From assembly GCA_049514215.1 (NCBI GenBank), contig JBEKVI010000005.1:54454-118453 (forward strand): a stretch of 64,000 nucleotides of DNA. The letters are read 5' to 3'. The notes under the pieces were generated by a model, which saw nothing but the letters and a program-made list of their open reading frames with translations, had not been told where the DNA came from and made no database searches. Position numbers and translations under genes: made by a program. This DNA comes from BOG-994 sp049514215. Its GTDB lineage: Bacteria; Pseudomonadota; Gammaproteobacteria; Burkholderiales; Burkholderiaceae_D. How positions within the stretch are numbered: the first letter of the stretch is position 1; every line of letters starts with the position of its first letter. This document shows, in pieces, positions 27,924-37,349 of this stretch.

Positions 27924-30548
27924 ATGCTCACGCGCCTTGTCGTTCGAACGGTCGAATTTTCGAGCCGCCGTCCTTGGACGATTGTCATTTTGGCGGTCGT
28001 TCTCACGGGGCTGAGCGCGTTCTACGCCACGCAGCATTTCGCGATCAACACCGATATCGGAAAGCTGATCGACTCCAAAGAAGACTGGGCCAAACGCGAT
28101 ACGGCCCTCGAGCGCGCGTTCCCGGACCGCGCCAATGTGACCCTCGTGGTCGTCGAAGCCCCCGCGATCGAGCTCGCCGATGCCGCCGCAGGTGAGCTCG
28201 CGCGCCAACTGGCTCGCCAGCCCGAGCGCTTTCGCGGCGTCTTTCTGCCCTCGGCCGATGCGTTTTTCACGCACAACGGCCTGTTGTTTCTCTCAACCGA
28301 CCAGGTAACGAAGACCAGCCAGGAACTGATCGATGCGCGCGCTCTTTTGGAGGCGCTCGCGCGCGACCCGAGCTTAAGAGGCCTTGCGAACCTGCTATCG
28401 GTGAGCCTAATCGTTCCGCTTCAGACAGGACAGCTCAAGCTCTCCGCGATGGTTCCGCTGCTTGCACGCAGCGCTGACACCGTCGATGCTGTCCTGAAAG
28501 GTCAGCCAGCCGCCTTGTCCTGGCGATCCATGCTCGACGTCGAGGCGTCCTCCGCCAAAGGACCCGCGCGCAGCTTTATTGCGGTGCACCCGGTGCTCGA
28601 CTTCAGCGCCCTTGAAGCCGGTCAAGACGCCGCCTCGACGATCCGTTCCTTGGGACAGACCCTGCGGCTTGGGGAGCGCTTTGGCGCTCGCATCAGGCTC
28701 ACCGGCCCCATCCCCTTGGCCGACGAGGAGTTTGCATCGGTCGCGCAAGGCGCAGTACCCAACGCCGTGGGCACACTGCTGACGGTCGTCTTCATTCTCT
28801 GGCTGGCACTCCGCTCGATCAAACTCGTGTGCGCCGTCTTCGTGACCCTGATCGTGGGTCTTTCCATCACCGTCGCGCTCGGATTGTGGCTCGTTGGAAC
28901 GCTCAACATGATTTCGGTCGCCTTTGCCGTTTTATTCGTGGGCATTGGCGTTGACTTCAGCATCCAGTTCGGGGTTCGCTATCGCGAGGCCCGAAACTCG
29001 CATCCCGCGCTGCGCGACGCATTGGCCCATACGGCGCGAACGATTGCGCTGCCTCTTTCCCTGGCCGCGGCGGCGACCGCGGCCAGTTTCTTTTCGTTTC
29101 TGCCCACCGCCTACCGGGGCGTCTCGGAACTGGGGGAGATCGCGGGAGTCGGTATCCTCTGCGTGGCGTTCCCCTTGAGCATCACACTGCTGCCAAGCCT
29201 GATCGCGCTCTTAAAGCCGGCGGCCGAGCGCATTCTTCCGGGGTTTGCGGCGTTGGCTCCCTTGGACCGCTTCTTCGAGAAGCATCGCCGCGCGCTACTC
29301 ATCATCACGCTGGGCATCATCTTGATGGGAGCACCGCTTCTGGCCCGGCTCGATTTTGACTTCAATCCGCTCCACCTGAAAAATACCCAGACCGAGTCGA
29401 TGGCCACCCTCATCGACCTGAAGGATTCGCCCGAGGCGGCGATCAATAACGTACAGGTGCTCGCGCCCTCGCGCGCGGCTGCAGAAGCGATGGTCCAGCA
29501 TCTGGCGAGGGTGCCCGAGATCGGCCAGATCACGACGCTCGCGAGCTTCGTGCCGGACAATCAGACCGAAAAGCTTGCAGCCATCAATAAGGCAGCCGAG
29601 ACGATCCTGCCGGTCTTATCGCCCCATCCGCTCGAGCCGGCCTTAGATCAGGGCCGCGTGACGGCCCTAAAAAACGCCGCGCGCGAACTCGAGAACGCGG
29701 CCAGTGACTATCCGGGTCCGGGAGCCCCCGAGGCCAAGCGCCTGGCCGCAAGTCTGCGCGCTTTGGCGCAGGCCAACGCGGCCACGCGCGATCGTGCCGA
29801 GGGAGCCTTCGCCCTGCCGCTTCGCCTCGCGCTTGTGAGCCTGGGCGAGCTCCTGATGCCCGGCCCGATTACGCTAGAAACGTTGCCGCCTGCGCTTGTC
29901 AATCAGTGGCAGGCCCAAGACGGCCAGGAGCTTGTCGATATCGCGCCCAAAGTGCCGCCGGGAGTGGACCCCAACGATGACGCGATGCTCGAGCGCTTCT
30001 CGCGCGCGGTCCTAAAGGCCGAACCGCGCGCGATTGGCGGGCCGATCTCGATTCTGGAGTCGGCCCACACGATTATCGTGGCGTTCTCGCAGGCCGCCTG
30101 CCTGGCCACGGTCTCGATCATGCTGCTGCTCTGGATTGCGCTGCGCCGCTTTGGGGATGTCTTGCGCACGCTCCTGCCCCTCCTGGTCTCGGCCACGGTG
30201 ACGCTCGAGCTTTGCGTCGTCTTCGGCATTTCCCTGAATTTCGCCAATATCATCGCGTTGCCCCTTTTGCTTGGGATTGGGGTCGCCTTCAAAATCTATT
30301 ATGTCGTGGCCTGGCGCGCCGGCCAGACCGGGCTTTTGCAATCGAGCCTGACGCAGGCCGTCATCCTGAGCGCGGCCACCACCGCCACGGCCTTCGGAAG
30401 CCTGTGGCTCTCCCATCATCCAGGCACTTCCAGCATGGGCAAACTGCTTGCGCTCTCGCTCGCGTGCACGCTCATCGGCGCGGTCTTTTTTCAGCCCATC
30501 CTCATGGGTCGACCGCGCGCAAACGCAGGCCCTCCCGCACAGGGATAG
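27924..30548 (+). CDS. hpnN: hopanoid RND-type transporter HpnN
   Basis: The product (874 aa) is an MMPL/RND-superfamily inner-membrane protein that moves hopanoids toward the outer membrane. It has the expected double layout: one membrane helix near 16-38, a large periplasmic domain, five or six helices between about 285 and 430, a second periplasmic domain and a final helix set. Landmarks are FAVLFVGIGVDFSIQFGVRY near 330 and NFANIIALPLLLGIGVAFKI near the end. The length fits HpnN. Confidence 0.93.
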   Translation: MLTRLVVRTVEFSSRRPWTIVILAVVLTGLSAFYATQHFAINTDIGKLIDSKEDWAKRDTALERAFPDRANVTLVVVEAPAIELADAAAGELARQLARQPERFRGVFLPSADAFFTHNGLLFLSTDQVTKTSQELIDARALLEALARDPSLRGLANLLSVSLIVPLQTGQLKLSAMVPLLARSADTVDAVLKGQPAALSWRSMLDVEASSAKGPARSFIAVHPVLDFSALEAGQDAASTIRSLGQTLRLGERFGARIRLTGPIPLADEEFASVAQGAVPNAVGTLLTVVFILWLALRSIKLVCAVFVTLIVGLSITVALGLWLVGTLNMISVAFAVLFVGIGVDFSIQFGVRYREARNSHPALRDALAHTARTIALPLSLAAAATAASFFSFLPTAYRGVSELGEIAGVGILCVAFPLSITLLPSLIALLKPAAERILPGFAALAPLDRFFEKHRRALLIITLGIILMGAPLLARLDFDFNPLHLKNTQTESMATLIDLKDSPEAAINNVQVLAPSRAAAEAMVQHLARVPEIGQITTLASFVPDNQTEKLAAINKAAETILPVLSPHPLEPALDQGRVTALKNAARELENAASDYPGPGAPEAKRLAASLRALAQANAATRDRAEGAFALPLRLALVSLGELLMPGPITLETLPPALVNQWQAQDGQELVDIAPKVPPGVDPNDDAMLERFSRAVLKAEPRAIGGPISILESAHTIIVAFSQAACLATVSIMLLLWIALRRFGDVLRTLLPLLVSATVTLELCVVFGISLNFANIIALPLLLGIGVAFKIYYVVAWRAGQTGLLQSSLTQAVILSAATTATAFGSLWLSHHPGTSSMGKLLALSLACTLIGAVFFQPILMGRPRANAGPPAQG

Positions 30549-30570
30549 GGCCCACAAATGAGTCAGGGGG

Positions 30571-30598
30571 ACCTGGATCCGCGAGCGCGGATCCAGGT
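30571..30598. terminator. perfect 13-bp inverted repeat between convergent hpnN and molybdenum hydroxylase gene
   Basis: ACCTGGATCCGCG is separated from its exact complement by only two bases. It lies 22 bp after the hpnN stop and 11 bp after the opposing gene's stop, well placed to act as a bidirectional terminator. There is only a weak T-rich tail on either side. Confidence 0.55.
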
Positions 30599-30609
30599 TG
30601 TCTTCTGCG

Positions 30610-32748
30610 TTACGCCGAGGTGATGTGCTCGGCCGACAAAGGCATCTTGCGCACCCGCTTGCCGGTGGCAGCGAACACGGCGTTGGCCATGGCAGGTCCG
30701 ATCAGCGAAGTTGCAGGTTCGCCGATGCCGCCCGGCTTCTCGGTGCTGTCGACCAGGACCACATCGATCTTCGGCGCACCCGACCAGCGCACGACCGGAT
30801 AATTGTCGAAGTTGGTCTGCTGCACACGCCCGTCGGTCAGGGTGATCTCGCCGGCGAGCGCCGCGGAGATCCCGAAGATTACGGCCGATTGGATCTGTGC
30901 TTCGACCGTATCGGGATTGACCATCCGTCCCAGATCAGCCGCGACAACCACCCGATGGACCTTGATGCTCTTGTCCCCAGCCAGCGAAATCTCCGCGACC
31001 TGCGCCATGTAGGTGTCGTACCCCTCCATGAGCGCCACACCCCGGTAGTGGCCTTCGGGCGCCGGCGTGCCCCAGCCTGCCTTCTCCGAAGCCAGCTTCA
31101 GGACATTCGAGAAACGCGGCTTTTCCGTCAGAAGAGCCAACCGGAACGCAACCGGATCCTGCCCGGCGGCAGCAGCCAGTTCATCGACAAAACACTCGTT
31201 GGCGAAAGCGTTCAAGGCGTGACTGACAGAGCGCCAGTAGCCCACGCGCAGTCCCGCGTCGGTGATGACCAGATCCTGGGTCATGTTCGGAATCGCGTAC
31301 GGCACGACCGAGGCTTCGGCCATGAAGGGGTCGAGTGTGTCCTTGGGCAGTCCGAACGCGCGCTGGGTCACCGATTGCGAGGTCAACTGGAACGTCAGTG
31401 CCACCGGCTTGTTGTTGGCATCGAGGGCGCCCGCCATGCGATGGAGCGCCATGGGACGATAGAAGTCGTGCGTCATATCGTCTTCGCGCGTCCAAAGCAG
31501 CTTGACCGGCCGGCCCACGGCCTTGGAGATCTGCGCTGCCTGCACGATGAAGTCGAGCTCGAGGCGACGGCCGAAGCCCCCGCCCAGAAAGGTCGTCGTG
31601 ACCGAGACGTCTTCGGGCTTCATCCCCAAAGCCGCTGCGACGGCTCCTTGCGCGCCCTGCTGGAACTGGGTCGGCCCGATGAGCCTCATCTTGCCGTCGC
31701 GATAGTCGGCGGTAAAGTTCATCGGCTCCATCGGCGCGTGCGAGAGCAGCTGCGATTCGTATTCGGCCTTGAGCACCTTGACCTGAGAGCCTTCCAGAGC
31801 CCCCGCCGCATCGCCGACCTTGTTGATGCTGATGATCTTGGCGTTTGCCGCCGCACCCCTGAGGGTCTCCATCATGACGGCATTGTTCAACTTGGCACCG
31901 GGACCTTCGTCCCACACCACGGTGAGCGCCTCGCGGCCTTTGCGCGCATGCCAGTAGGTGTCTGCCACCACCGCCACGCCATCGGGTATCTGAACCACAT
32001 CGACCACACCGGGCAGGGTGCGCGCCTTGGTTGCGTCAAAGCTCGTGACCTTGCCCCCGATGACCGGGCACTGCTCAAGAGAGGCGTAGACCATGCCAGG
32101 CAACACGACATCGATCCCGTACTGGGCCGTGCCGTTGATCTTCGCCGGCGTATCGAGCCGCGTCATCTTGCGACCCACGATCCGGAAATCCTTGGGGTCT
32201 TTCAGGACCACCTTTTCCGGGACGGGGAGCTTGGCCGCGTCTTCCGCGAGCTGGCCATAGGTGGCCACGCGCTTGCCCGGTCCGTAGACCCGGCCGTTTT
32301 CGGCGTGCAACTTCGACGCATCGACGTTCCACTTGTTGGCCGCTGCGGTAATGAGCATCTCCCGGACCTGGGCCCCACCGATGCGCAGCTTTTCCCATCC
32401 GTCACGCACCGAGGTCGATCCCCCCGTAATCTGTGCGCCCAATAGCGCGTTGGTGTAGACCTTATCGGGAGGCGCGATCGCCACCTTCACGGTCTTCACG
32501 TCCACGTTGAGCTCCTCGGCGATCAGCATGGGCATTGAGGTGTAGACCCCCTGCCCCATCTCCGAGCGCGCCGAGATCAGGGTGATCGTGTTGTCGTCGG
32601 CAATGTGGACCCAAGCGTTGGGCGTATACACCGTGCCGGCAGCTTTGGCGATCTCGGTTGCACTGTAGAGATCCACCCCGACCATCAATCCTCCGCCAGC
32701 CAGAGCGGACGTCTTTAGAAATTCGCGACGTGTCTGTGTCATGGTCAT
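30610..32748 (-). CDS. molybdopterin-binding subunit of a xanthine-dehydrogenase-family (isoquinoline 1-oxidoreductase-like) oxidase
   Basis: The product (712 aa) resembles the large subunit of IorAB-type hydroxylases and aldehyde dehydrogenases. A Tat signal, TQTRREFLKTSALAGGG at residues 5-21, indicates folded export to the periplasm. Cofactor and active-site landmarks are FLGGGFGRRLELDF, YWRSVSHALNAFANECFVDE and GIGEPATSLIGPAMANAVF, the last holding the catalytic Glu. The 2Fe-2S subunit gene lies 3 bp upstream, so both form one unit. No cytochrome c subunit, chaperone or FAD subunit is present. The substrate is unknown. Confidence 0.9.
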   Translation of the reverse strand: MTMTQTRREFLKTSALAGGGLMVGVDLYSATEIAKAAGTVYTPNAWVHIADDNTITLISARSEMGQGVYTSMPMLIAEELNVDVKTVKVAIAPPDKVYTNALLGAQITGGSTSVRDGWEKLRIGGAQVREMLITAAANKWNVDASKLHAENGRVYGPGKRVATYGQLAEDAAKLPVPEKVVLKDPKDFRIVGRKMTRLDTPAKINGTAQYGIDVVLPGMVYASLEQCPVIGGKVTSFDATKARTLPGVVDVVQIPDGVAVVADTYWHARKGREALTVVWDEGPGAKLNNAVMMETLRGAAANAKIISINKVGDAAGALEGSQVKVLKAEYESQLLSHAPMEPMNFTADYRDGKMRLIGPTQFQQGAQGAVAAALGMKPEDVSVTTTFLGGGFGRRLELDFIVQAAQISKAVGRPVKLLWTREDDMTHDFYRPMALHRMAGALDANNKPVALTFQLTSQSVTQRAFGLPKDTLDPFMAEASVVPYAIPNMTQDLVITDAGLRVGYWRSVSHALNAFANECFVDELAAAAGQDPVAFRLALLTEKPRFSNVLKLASEKAGWGTPAPEGHYRGVALMEGYDTYMAQVAEISLAGDKSIKVHRVVVAADLGRMVNPDTVEAQIQSAVIFGISAALAGEITLTDGRVQQTNFDNYPVVRWSGAPKIDVVLVDSTEKPGGIGEPATSLIGPAMANAVFAATGKRVRKMPLSAEHITSA

Positions 32749-32751
32749 CTC

Positions 32752-33216
32752 CTATGCCTTGCGCATTTCTGCAGCGGCATCCTTGATGGCGGCACGCATG
32801 CGGTTGTAAGTCCCGCAGCGACAGATATTGCCGCTCATCGCCGCATCAATGTCCGCGTCGCTGGGATTCTTGTTCTTGGCCAATAACGCCGCCGCCGACA
32901 TCAGCTGTCCTGACTGGCAGTAGCCGCATTGAGGCACGTCGTGCTTGACCCAGGCCTTTTGCAGCGGGTGCGAACTGGTCTTGGAAAGGCTCTCGATCGT
33001 CGAGACCTTGTGTCCGGCTGCCGCCGCAAGCGGGGTGCGGCAGGAGCGAACCGCTTCACCATCCAGATGGACGGTGCACGAGCCGCACAGTCCCGCCCCA
33101 CAACCGAACTTCGTGCCATGCATTCCGATCTCGTCCCGTATCACCCAGAGCAGGGGTGTGTCCGGTTCGGCATTCACCGATACGGTGGTGCCATTGAGGA
33201 TAAAACTCGTTGCCAT
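32752..33216 (-). CDS. 2Fe-2S subunit of the molybdenum hydroxylase
   Basis: The product (154 aa) has two ferredoxin-type clusters. An N-terminal plant-type set occurs in FGCGAGLCGSCTVHLDG with a later C in RSCRTPL, and an all-alpha set in CGYCQSGQ and ICRCGTYNRMR. It passes electrons from the molybdenum subunit encoded immediately downstream. The true start is ATG 33216, preceded by GGAGG. The longer upstream frame overlaps no recognisable domain. It has no signal peptide of its own, so it would be exported bound to the Tat-targeted partner. Confidence 0.92.
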   Translation of the reverse strand: MATSFILNGTTVSVNAEPDTPLLWVIRDEIGMHGTKFGCGAGLCGSCTVHLDGEAVRSCRTPLAAAAGHKVSTIESLSKTSSHPLQKAWVKHDVPQCGYCQSGQLMSAAALLAKNKNPSDADIDAAMSGNICRCGTYNRMRAAIKDAAAEMRKA

Positions 33217-33443
33217 AACGCCTCCTTCGTCCCGCAAACGGGGTTGCCTTGTTTTTCGATTCGGAGGTGCTCTCGACCCGCACCTCCGGCAGCACCGGTA
33301 TAGCAAGGTCGGAAGGTTTATGCAATAGAGAGCAACACGATTTTCCGCGAAACCGGTGCCATGACCGAACTCCGGCGTCGTGTTGCGGCGCACCACTCAA
33401 GCGAGAATTGCGCAGGTTGCACAAAGGCTAACGCTGGCAAAAA

Positions 33444-33468
33444 CAAGGCCGCTCGATGAGCGGCCTTG
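33444..33468 (-). terminator. Rho-independent terminator of the FecR/DUF6600-like gene
   Basis: An 11-bp stem (CAAGGCCGCTC with its complement, 3-base loop) lies 43 bp beyond the stop and is followed on the minus strand by TTTTTG. This is the clearest terminator in the window. Confidence 0.8.
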
Positions 33469-33510
33469 AGCTTTCTTCGCGAGTGTCGTCGCCTCCGAGT
33501 GGGCGCGGGC

Positions 33511-35415
33511 CTAATCGTGCTTTTCGCCTCTGTCATCGCCGCGCGCAGCCGGTCGCGCTTCGGGTCGCGCTTCGGGGCGCGCCTCCGGTCGTGCTTCCGG
33601 TCGTGCTTCCGGTCGTGCTTCCGGTCGTGCTTCCGGTCGTGCTTCCGGTCGCGCTTCGGGGCGTGGTTCCGTGGGTGCCTGGATACGCCCGGGGGCTTGC
33701 GGTACCGGTTGGGCCGGACGCAAGGTTTCCGTGCGTTCCACGGGCCGCGTCTGCTCCTCGGGGGCCGCCGGGCGTCCGGGTTGCGGCGGACGCGCGACCG
33801 GCGGCCGGTTGATCGCGTCCGGACGCACCGTCTCGCTGCGAACCGGGGCCGGCGCGGCATTCGGGCGGGGGGCACTGGCTTGCGGACGTGGCGCCTCGAC
33901 GACCTTGACCGTCCGAGCCACGGCGGCCTGGGGCACACGCGCCCTAAGGCTCGCCTCCGCTTGAGGTTCAAGCGGCCGCCCGGGGCTCGCCGCCAAGGCC
34001 TGCTGTTTCGCTGCGAAGGGGATCGGTGCGGGCGGCGGCGCGGTATGCGCGATGACCTGCCGGCTGAATGCCTGCGCCGGAGGGCGGACGCGGGCATTGG
34101 GCGCTGCGGCGAGCGAGCGCGCCGTGGGGGCGATCGCTGCCACATTGGTCACCTGAGCCCGCTCGAGCGTTTCCCGCGGTACCGCGACCGCGGCGCGCCG
34201 TACGTTCTGGCCACCCGCAAAAGCAGCCTGCGGTACCGCCGTGACCGCGCCCGGGACGGTCTGGTTCACGTAGCGCACCGTGGTGGTCTGGTTAACCACG
34301 GTCGTCACGTACGTGTTCGTCACGGTGGTGTTGCTCACGTTGATCGTGCGCACGTACTCGGGCGAGACCGCGTAGGCCGGACGATAGATCTCGCGCGGTC
34401 CCAGCGGAAACCAGGCAATCCCCGCGCCTGGGCCGATGTTCAAAGCCACGGCGCCGCCGCCCACAAAGCCCACCAGCGCGGGCGCGTAGACCGGCGCGAT
34501 GGCAACCGGGCCCGGCACCCACGCCCACCTCGGCCCGAGGTAGGCCCAGCGCCCATAATGGAAGGGCGCAAATCCCCAGGGGGCGGCATCCACCCAAGTC
34601 CAACCCCAGGGTTCGACCCACACCCAATTGCCGTCGTGATAGGGCGCCCAATCCGCCCCAACCCCGTTCGGGACCCAGACGGCACCATAAGCTTCGGACT
34701 GCTGCCACGTCCCATTGGCGGCCAAGTCCTCATAACCGACTGTATCGGGCGAAACGTAGCGAGCCGTATCGGTGTTCTGGTAGCGGTTTTCGCGCGATGC
34801 GCAAAAGCGATCGAAGTCGTCCAAAGCCGGTAGATCGTAGAAGGTGGAGTTCGACAGATCCGTTCCCGTGAAACTGTAGGAAGCGTTGGCTCCGATGGTG
34901 TATGCGCGTCCTTCCCCGGTGACGTTCGCCTGCCCATAGCGCACCGCAGCCAATGTCGTGGAACCGTCCTCGGCGACATTTAGACGATATAGACCCGGTT
35001 GCGTGATCTGAAAGGCGAGGTTGGGCGTATCGATCTCGAGGACGTCGTTGGGCAGGAGATGGCGCACGCTAACCGACAGGGTTCCTTGCCCGAGTTGGAG
35101 CTGCGCGGTCTGATCATCCAGATTGGTGATCGTCACGCTCGTGAGACTGTCGAGGCGAAAGGCGGCACGCCCAATGTTGAGTTCCGCCCGCGAAGCGTTG
35201 TCCGCCCACAAGCTGTCACCGGTGACAAGAGGACGATTGCTCTGCGCGTCAGCCCAGTCCTGGGTTCCGGCCGGCTCGAAGCTGACGGTGCCTTCGAGAT
35301 AGCTCAAGCGCGCCACGCGCGAGGGCGGATCTGCAAATGCAGCGCCGCCGTAGGCAACCAGGCCCAGCGCCACTACCCAGATCCAATTGCGGAGAGTTCG
35401 AAAGCGTAGGTTCAC
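33511..35415 (-). CDS. secreted FecR-domain / DUF6600-like protein with PEAR repeat tail
   Basis: The product (634 aa) starts at GTG 35415, preceded by AAAGGAAG. A signal peptide of about 29 residues ends at AFA. Residues about 30-170 look like a FecR-type beta domain with LEGTVSFEPAG and LVTGDSLWADNASRAEL. A Trp/Tyr/Pro-rich middle follows, with VWVPNGVGADWAPYHDGNW and VDAAPWGFAPFHYGRWAYLG, typical of DUF6600 proteins. The long C-terminal part is Ala/Pro/Arg-rich and disordered, ending in nine PEAR tetrapeptides and a charged tail. Its function is unknown; an envelope or surface role is inferred. Confidence 0.8.
   Translation of the reverse strand: MNLRFRTLRNWIWVVALGLVAYGGAAFADPPSRVARLSYLEGTVSFEPAGTQDWADAQSNRPLVTGDSLWADNASRAELNIGRAAFRLDSLTSVTITNLDDQTAQLQLGQGTLSVSVRHLLPNDVLEIDTPNLAFQITQPGLYRLNVAEDGSTTLAAVRYGQANVTGEGRAYTIGANASYSFTGTDLSNSTFYDLPALDDFDRFCASRENRYQNTDTARYVSPDTVGYEDLAANGTWQQSEAYGAVWVPNGVGADWAPYHDGNWVWVEPWGWTWVDAAPWGFAPFHYGRWAYLGPRWAWVPGPVAIAPVYAPALVGFVGGGAVALNIGPGAGIAWFPLGPREIYRPAYAVSPEYVRTINVSNTTVTNTYVTTVVNQTTTVRYVNQTVPGAVTAVPQAAFAGGQNVRRAAVAVPRETLERAQVTNVAAIAPTARSLAAAPNARVRPPAQAFSRQVIAHTAPPPAPIPFAAKQQALAASPGRPLEPQAEASLRARVPQAAVARTVKVVEAPRPQASAPRPNAAPAPVRSETVRPDAINRPPVARPPQPGRPAAPEEQTRPVERTETLRPAQPVPQAPGRIQAPTEPRPEARPEARPEARPEARPEARPEARPEARPEARPEARPAARGDDRGEKHD
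33555..33662. repeat. 12-bp tandem repeat array (nine units) encoding PEAR repeats
   Basis: Nine 12-bp units lie in frame inside the FecR/DUF6600-like gene. Five central units (33591-33650) are identical, GTGCTTCCGGTC on the plus strand; the outer units differ at one to four bases. Each unit encodes Arg-Ala-Glu-Pro read in reverse. Unit gain or loss would keep the reading frame. Confidence 0.95.
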
Positions 35416-35810
35416 ATTCTTCCTTTCGACGCATAGGGCGTCTGATTGTTGCGTTGCAGCGGCCCTGGCTTCCTCGGGATCTGCGAGGCGGGTTCGCGCC
35501 CATTGAAGAAACGTCCTCGAGAATCTTTGCGTTGACCCGGCCCCTCGTCCCTCATCGTAACCATTTGGAACAATGCGCGCGTGACCCCTCGCACCGTGAC
35601 CTCCGCGCTTACATCCGGTCACAAATCGGGCACGCGGGAAAGCCCATCCAATGGCCCGGGTTAAGGCCGCGGCGCGCTTCTGTCACGACGGGGCGCCTGC
35701 AACGATCCTGTACAATTTTGCCCTCCCCAGCCCGTCTTGCTCTCGGTCGGCCCGCGGCCGAGACGTTCAGGGGCGCGACCTGACAGATCCCTTTTTTTCG
35801 GAAACCCATC
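35416..35810. other. 395-bp gap between the DUF6600-like gene and the ALDH gene
   Basis: This gap lies between divergent genes. I see no credible coding frame. A TACAAT hexamer at 35711-35716 could be a -10 element for the aldehyde dehydrogenase, but no matching -35 is evident. A TCGGCC/GGCCGA hairpin is at 35747-35761 in the presumed leader. Confidence 0.4.
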
Positions 35811-37325
35811 ATGCCCTCCTCGCTCGCAAATACCGTGCACGCCCTCTTTAAGGAGATCGGGGCCGAACTTCCCGCCGTCTCGACGGGCTTTTTGCGCGTG
35901 CACTCGCCCATCGACGGCAGCCTTCTGGCGAACCTGGACACCTCGACATCGGACCGGGTCTCCGAGGCGGCCGACATGGCCGCGAAAGCTTTCTTGGCGT
36001 GGAGGCGCGTCCCCGCACCGCAGCGCGGCAATCTCGTTCGTGTCTTCGGAGAGAAGGTCCGAACCCACAAGGCAGCGCTCGGACGCATGATTAGTATCGA
36101 GACCGGAAAGATCCTGCAGGAGGGCTTAGGCGAAGTGCAGGAGGTCATCGACATCTGTGAATTCGCAGTCGGCCTGTCTCGTCAGCTCTACGGACTGAGC
36201 ATCGCCTCGGAGCGGGCCGACCATAAGCTGTTGGAAACCTGGCATCCGTTGGGACCGACTGCCATCATCAGCGCGTTTAACTTTCCCATGGCGGTGTGGG
36301 CCTGGAACGCGTCGCTTGCGCTGGTCTGCGGCAACACCATCATCTGGAAGCCTTCCGAGAAGACCCCCTTGTGCGCGCTCGCATTGCATGCGCTTCTCGA
36401 AGACGCCGCGCGCGCGTTAGGACATGATCCCGCGGGATTGTCGAGCGTCGTGATCGGCGACGGCGCCGCCGGTGAGCAACTCGTGGAACACGCGGCGATC
36501 AAGCTCGTCAGCGCCACGGGTTCCACCGGCATGGGCCGGGCCGTGGGTCAGACCTGCGCCCGCCTCTTCAAGCGCGCGCTTCTCGAACTCGGAGGAAACA
36601 ACGCCGCGATCCTCGCGCCTAGCGCGAATCTCGAGCTCGCAGTCAGGGCCATCACGTTTTCTGCAGTGGGGACGGCCGGACAGCGCTGCACCAGTCTTCG
36701 GCGTCTCATCGTTCACGAATCGATCTATCCGCAGGTCGTCGAGAAACTGGAAGCGATCTACCGTTCGATCCCGATCGGCAATCCGCTCGAGCCCACGACG
36801 CTCGTCGGACCGCTCATCGACGCGGCGAGCTTTCACCGCATGCAGGTCACGCTCGAAAACGCGCGCGCACTCGAAGCCCGCACGCACTTCGGAGAACGCG
36901 TCGAGGTCGCCGGCGAGCAAAGCTACTACGTGCGCCCGGCGCTCGTCGAGATGGATGTCCAGAGGGGACCGATGCTCGAAGAAACGTTCGCGCCCATCCT
37001 GTACCTTTGTCCCTATGAGGAGTTCGCAGCCGCCATCGAACTGAACAATGCAGTCAAGCACGGGCTGTCGTCATCGGTGTTCACGACCAACGTGCAAGAA
37101 GCCGAGCAGTTTCTTTCGGCCTATGGTTCGGACTGCGGCATCGCCAACGTGAATATCGGAACGAGCGGTGCCGAAATCGGTGGGGCGTTCGGCGGCGAGA
37201 AGGAAACGGGAGGCGGTCGGGAGTCGGGGTCGGATGCCTGGAAGGGCTACATGCGGCGCGCAACGAACACCATCAATTACGGCAGCGCCCTTCCGTTGGC
37301 CCAGGGGATCCGCTTCGACGTCTGA
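35811..37325 (+). CDS. amaB: ALDH7-type aldehyde dehydrogenase (alpha-aminoadipic semialdehyde / piperideine-6-carboxylate dehydrogenase)
   Basis: The product (504 aa) oxidises alpha-aminoadipate semialdehyde, in equilibrium with piperideine-6-carboxylate, to alpha-aminoadipate in lysine breakdown. The ALDH7 signatures are ETWHPLGPTAIISAFNFPMA, WKPSEKTPL, ELGGNNAAIL and GTAGQRCTSLRR with catalytic C293. The C-terminal NVNIGTSGAEIGGAFGGEKE is characteristic of ALDH7 (antiquitin) proteins. An Lrp/AsnC regulator and a saccharopine/lysine dehydrogenase family gene follow, supporting a lysine pathway. No strong ribosome binding site is visible before the ATG. Confidence 0.88.
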   Translation: MPSSLANTVHALFKEIGAELPAVSTGFLRVHSPIDGSLLANLDTSTSDRVSEAADMAAKAFLAWRRVPAPQRGNLVRVFGEKVRTHKAALGRMISIETGKILQEGLGEVQEVIDICEFAVGLSRQLYGLSIASERADHKLLETWHPLGPTAIISAFNFPMAVWAWNASLALVCGNTIIWKPSEKTPLCALALHALLEDAARALGHDPAGLSSVVIGDGAAGEQLVEHAAIKLVSATGSTGMGRAVGQTCARLFKRALLELGGNNAAILAPSANLELAVRAITFSAVGTAGQRCTSLRRLIVHESIYPQVVEKLEAIYRSIPIGNPLEPTTLVGPLIDAASFHRMQVTLENARALEARTHFGERVEVAGEQSYYVRPALVEMDVQRGPMLEETFAPILYLCPYEEFAAAIELNNAVKHGLSSSVFTTNVQEAEQFLSAYGSDCGIANVNIGTSGAEIGGAFGGEKETGGGRESGSDAWKGYMRRATNTINYGSALPLAQGIRFDV

Positions 37326-37349
37326 CGCGCCGTTGTCCGGGCGGACCTT

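Noticed and set aside
33555..33662. CRISPR-like or intergenic repeat
   Set aside because: The units are directly adjacent with no spacers and lie in frame in a coding region.
33318..34145. 275-codon minus frame with Arg/Lys/His-rich repeats
   Set aside because: It is an alternate-frame reading of the PEAR repeat gene, which has a signal peptide and recognisable domains in its own frame.
35609..36154. 181-codon minus frame across the ALDH start
   Set aside because: It overlaps the conserved N-terminal part of the aldehyde dehydrogenase and has no recognisable content.
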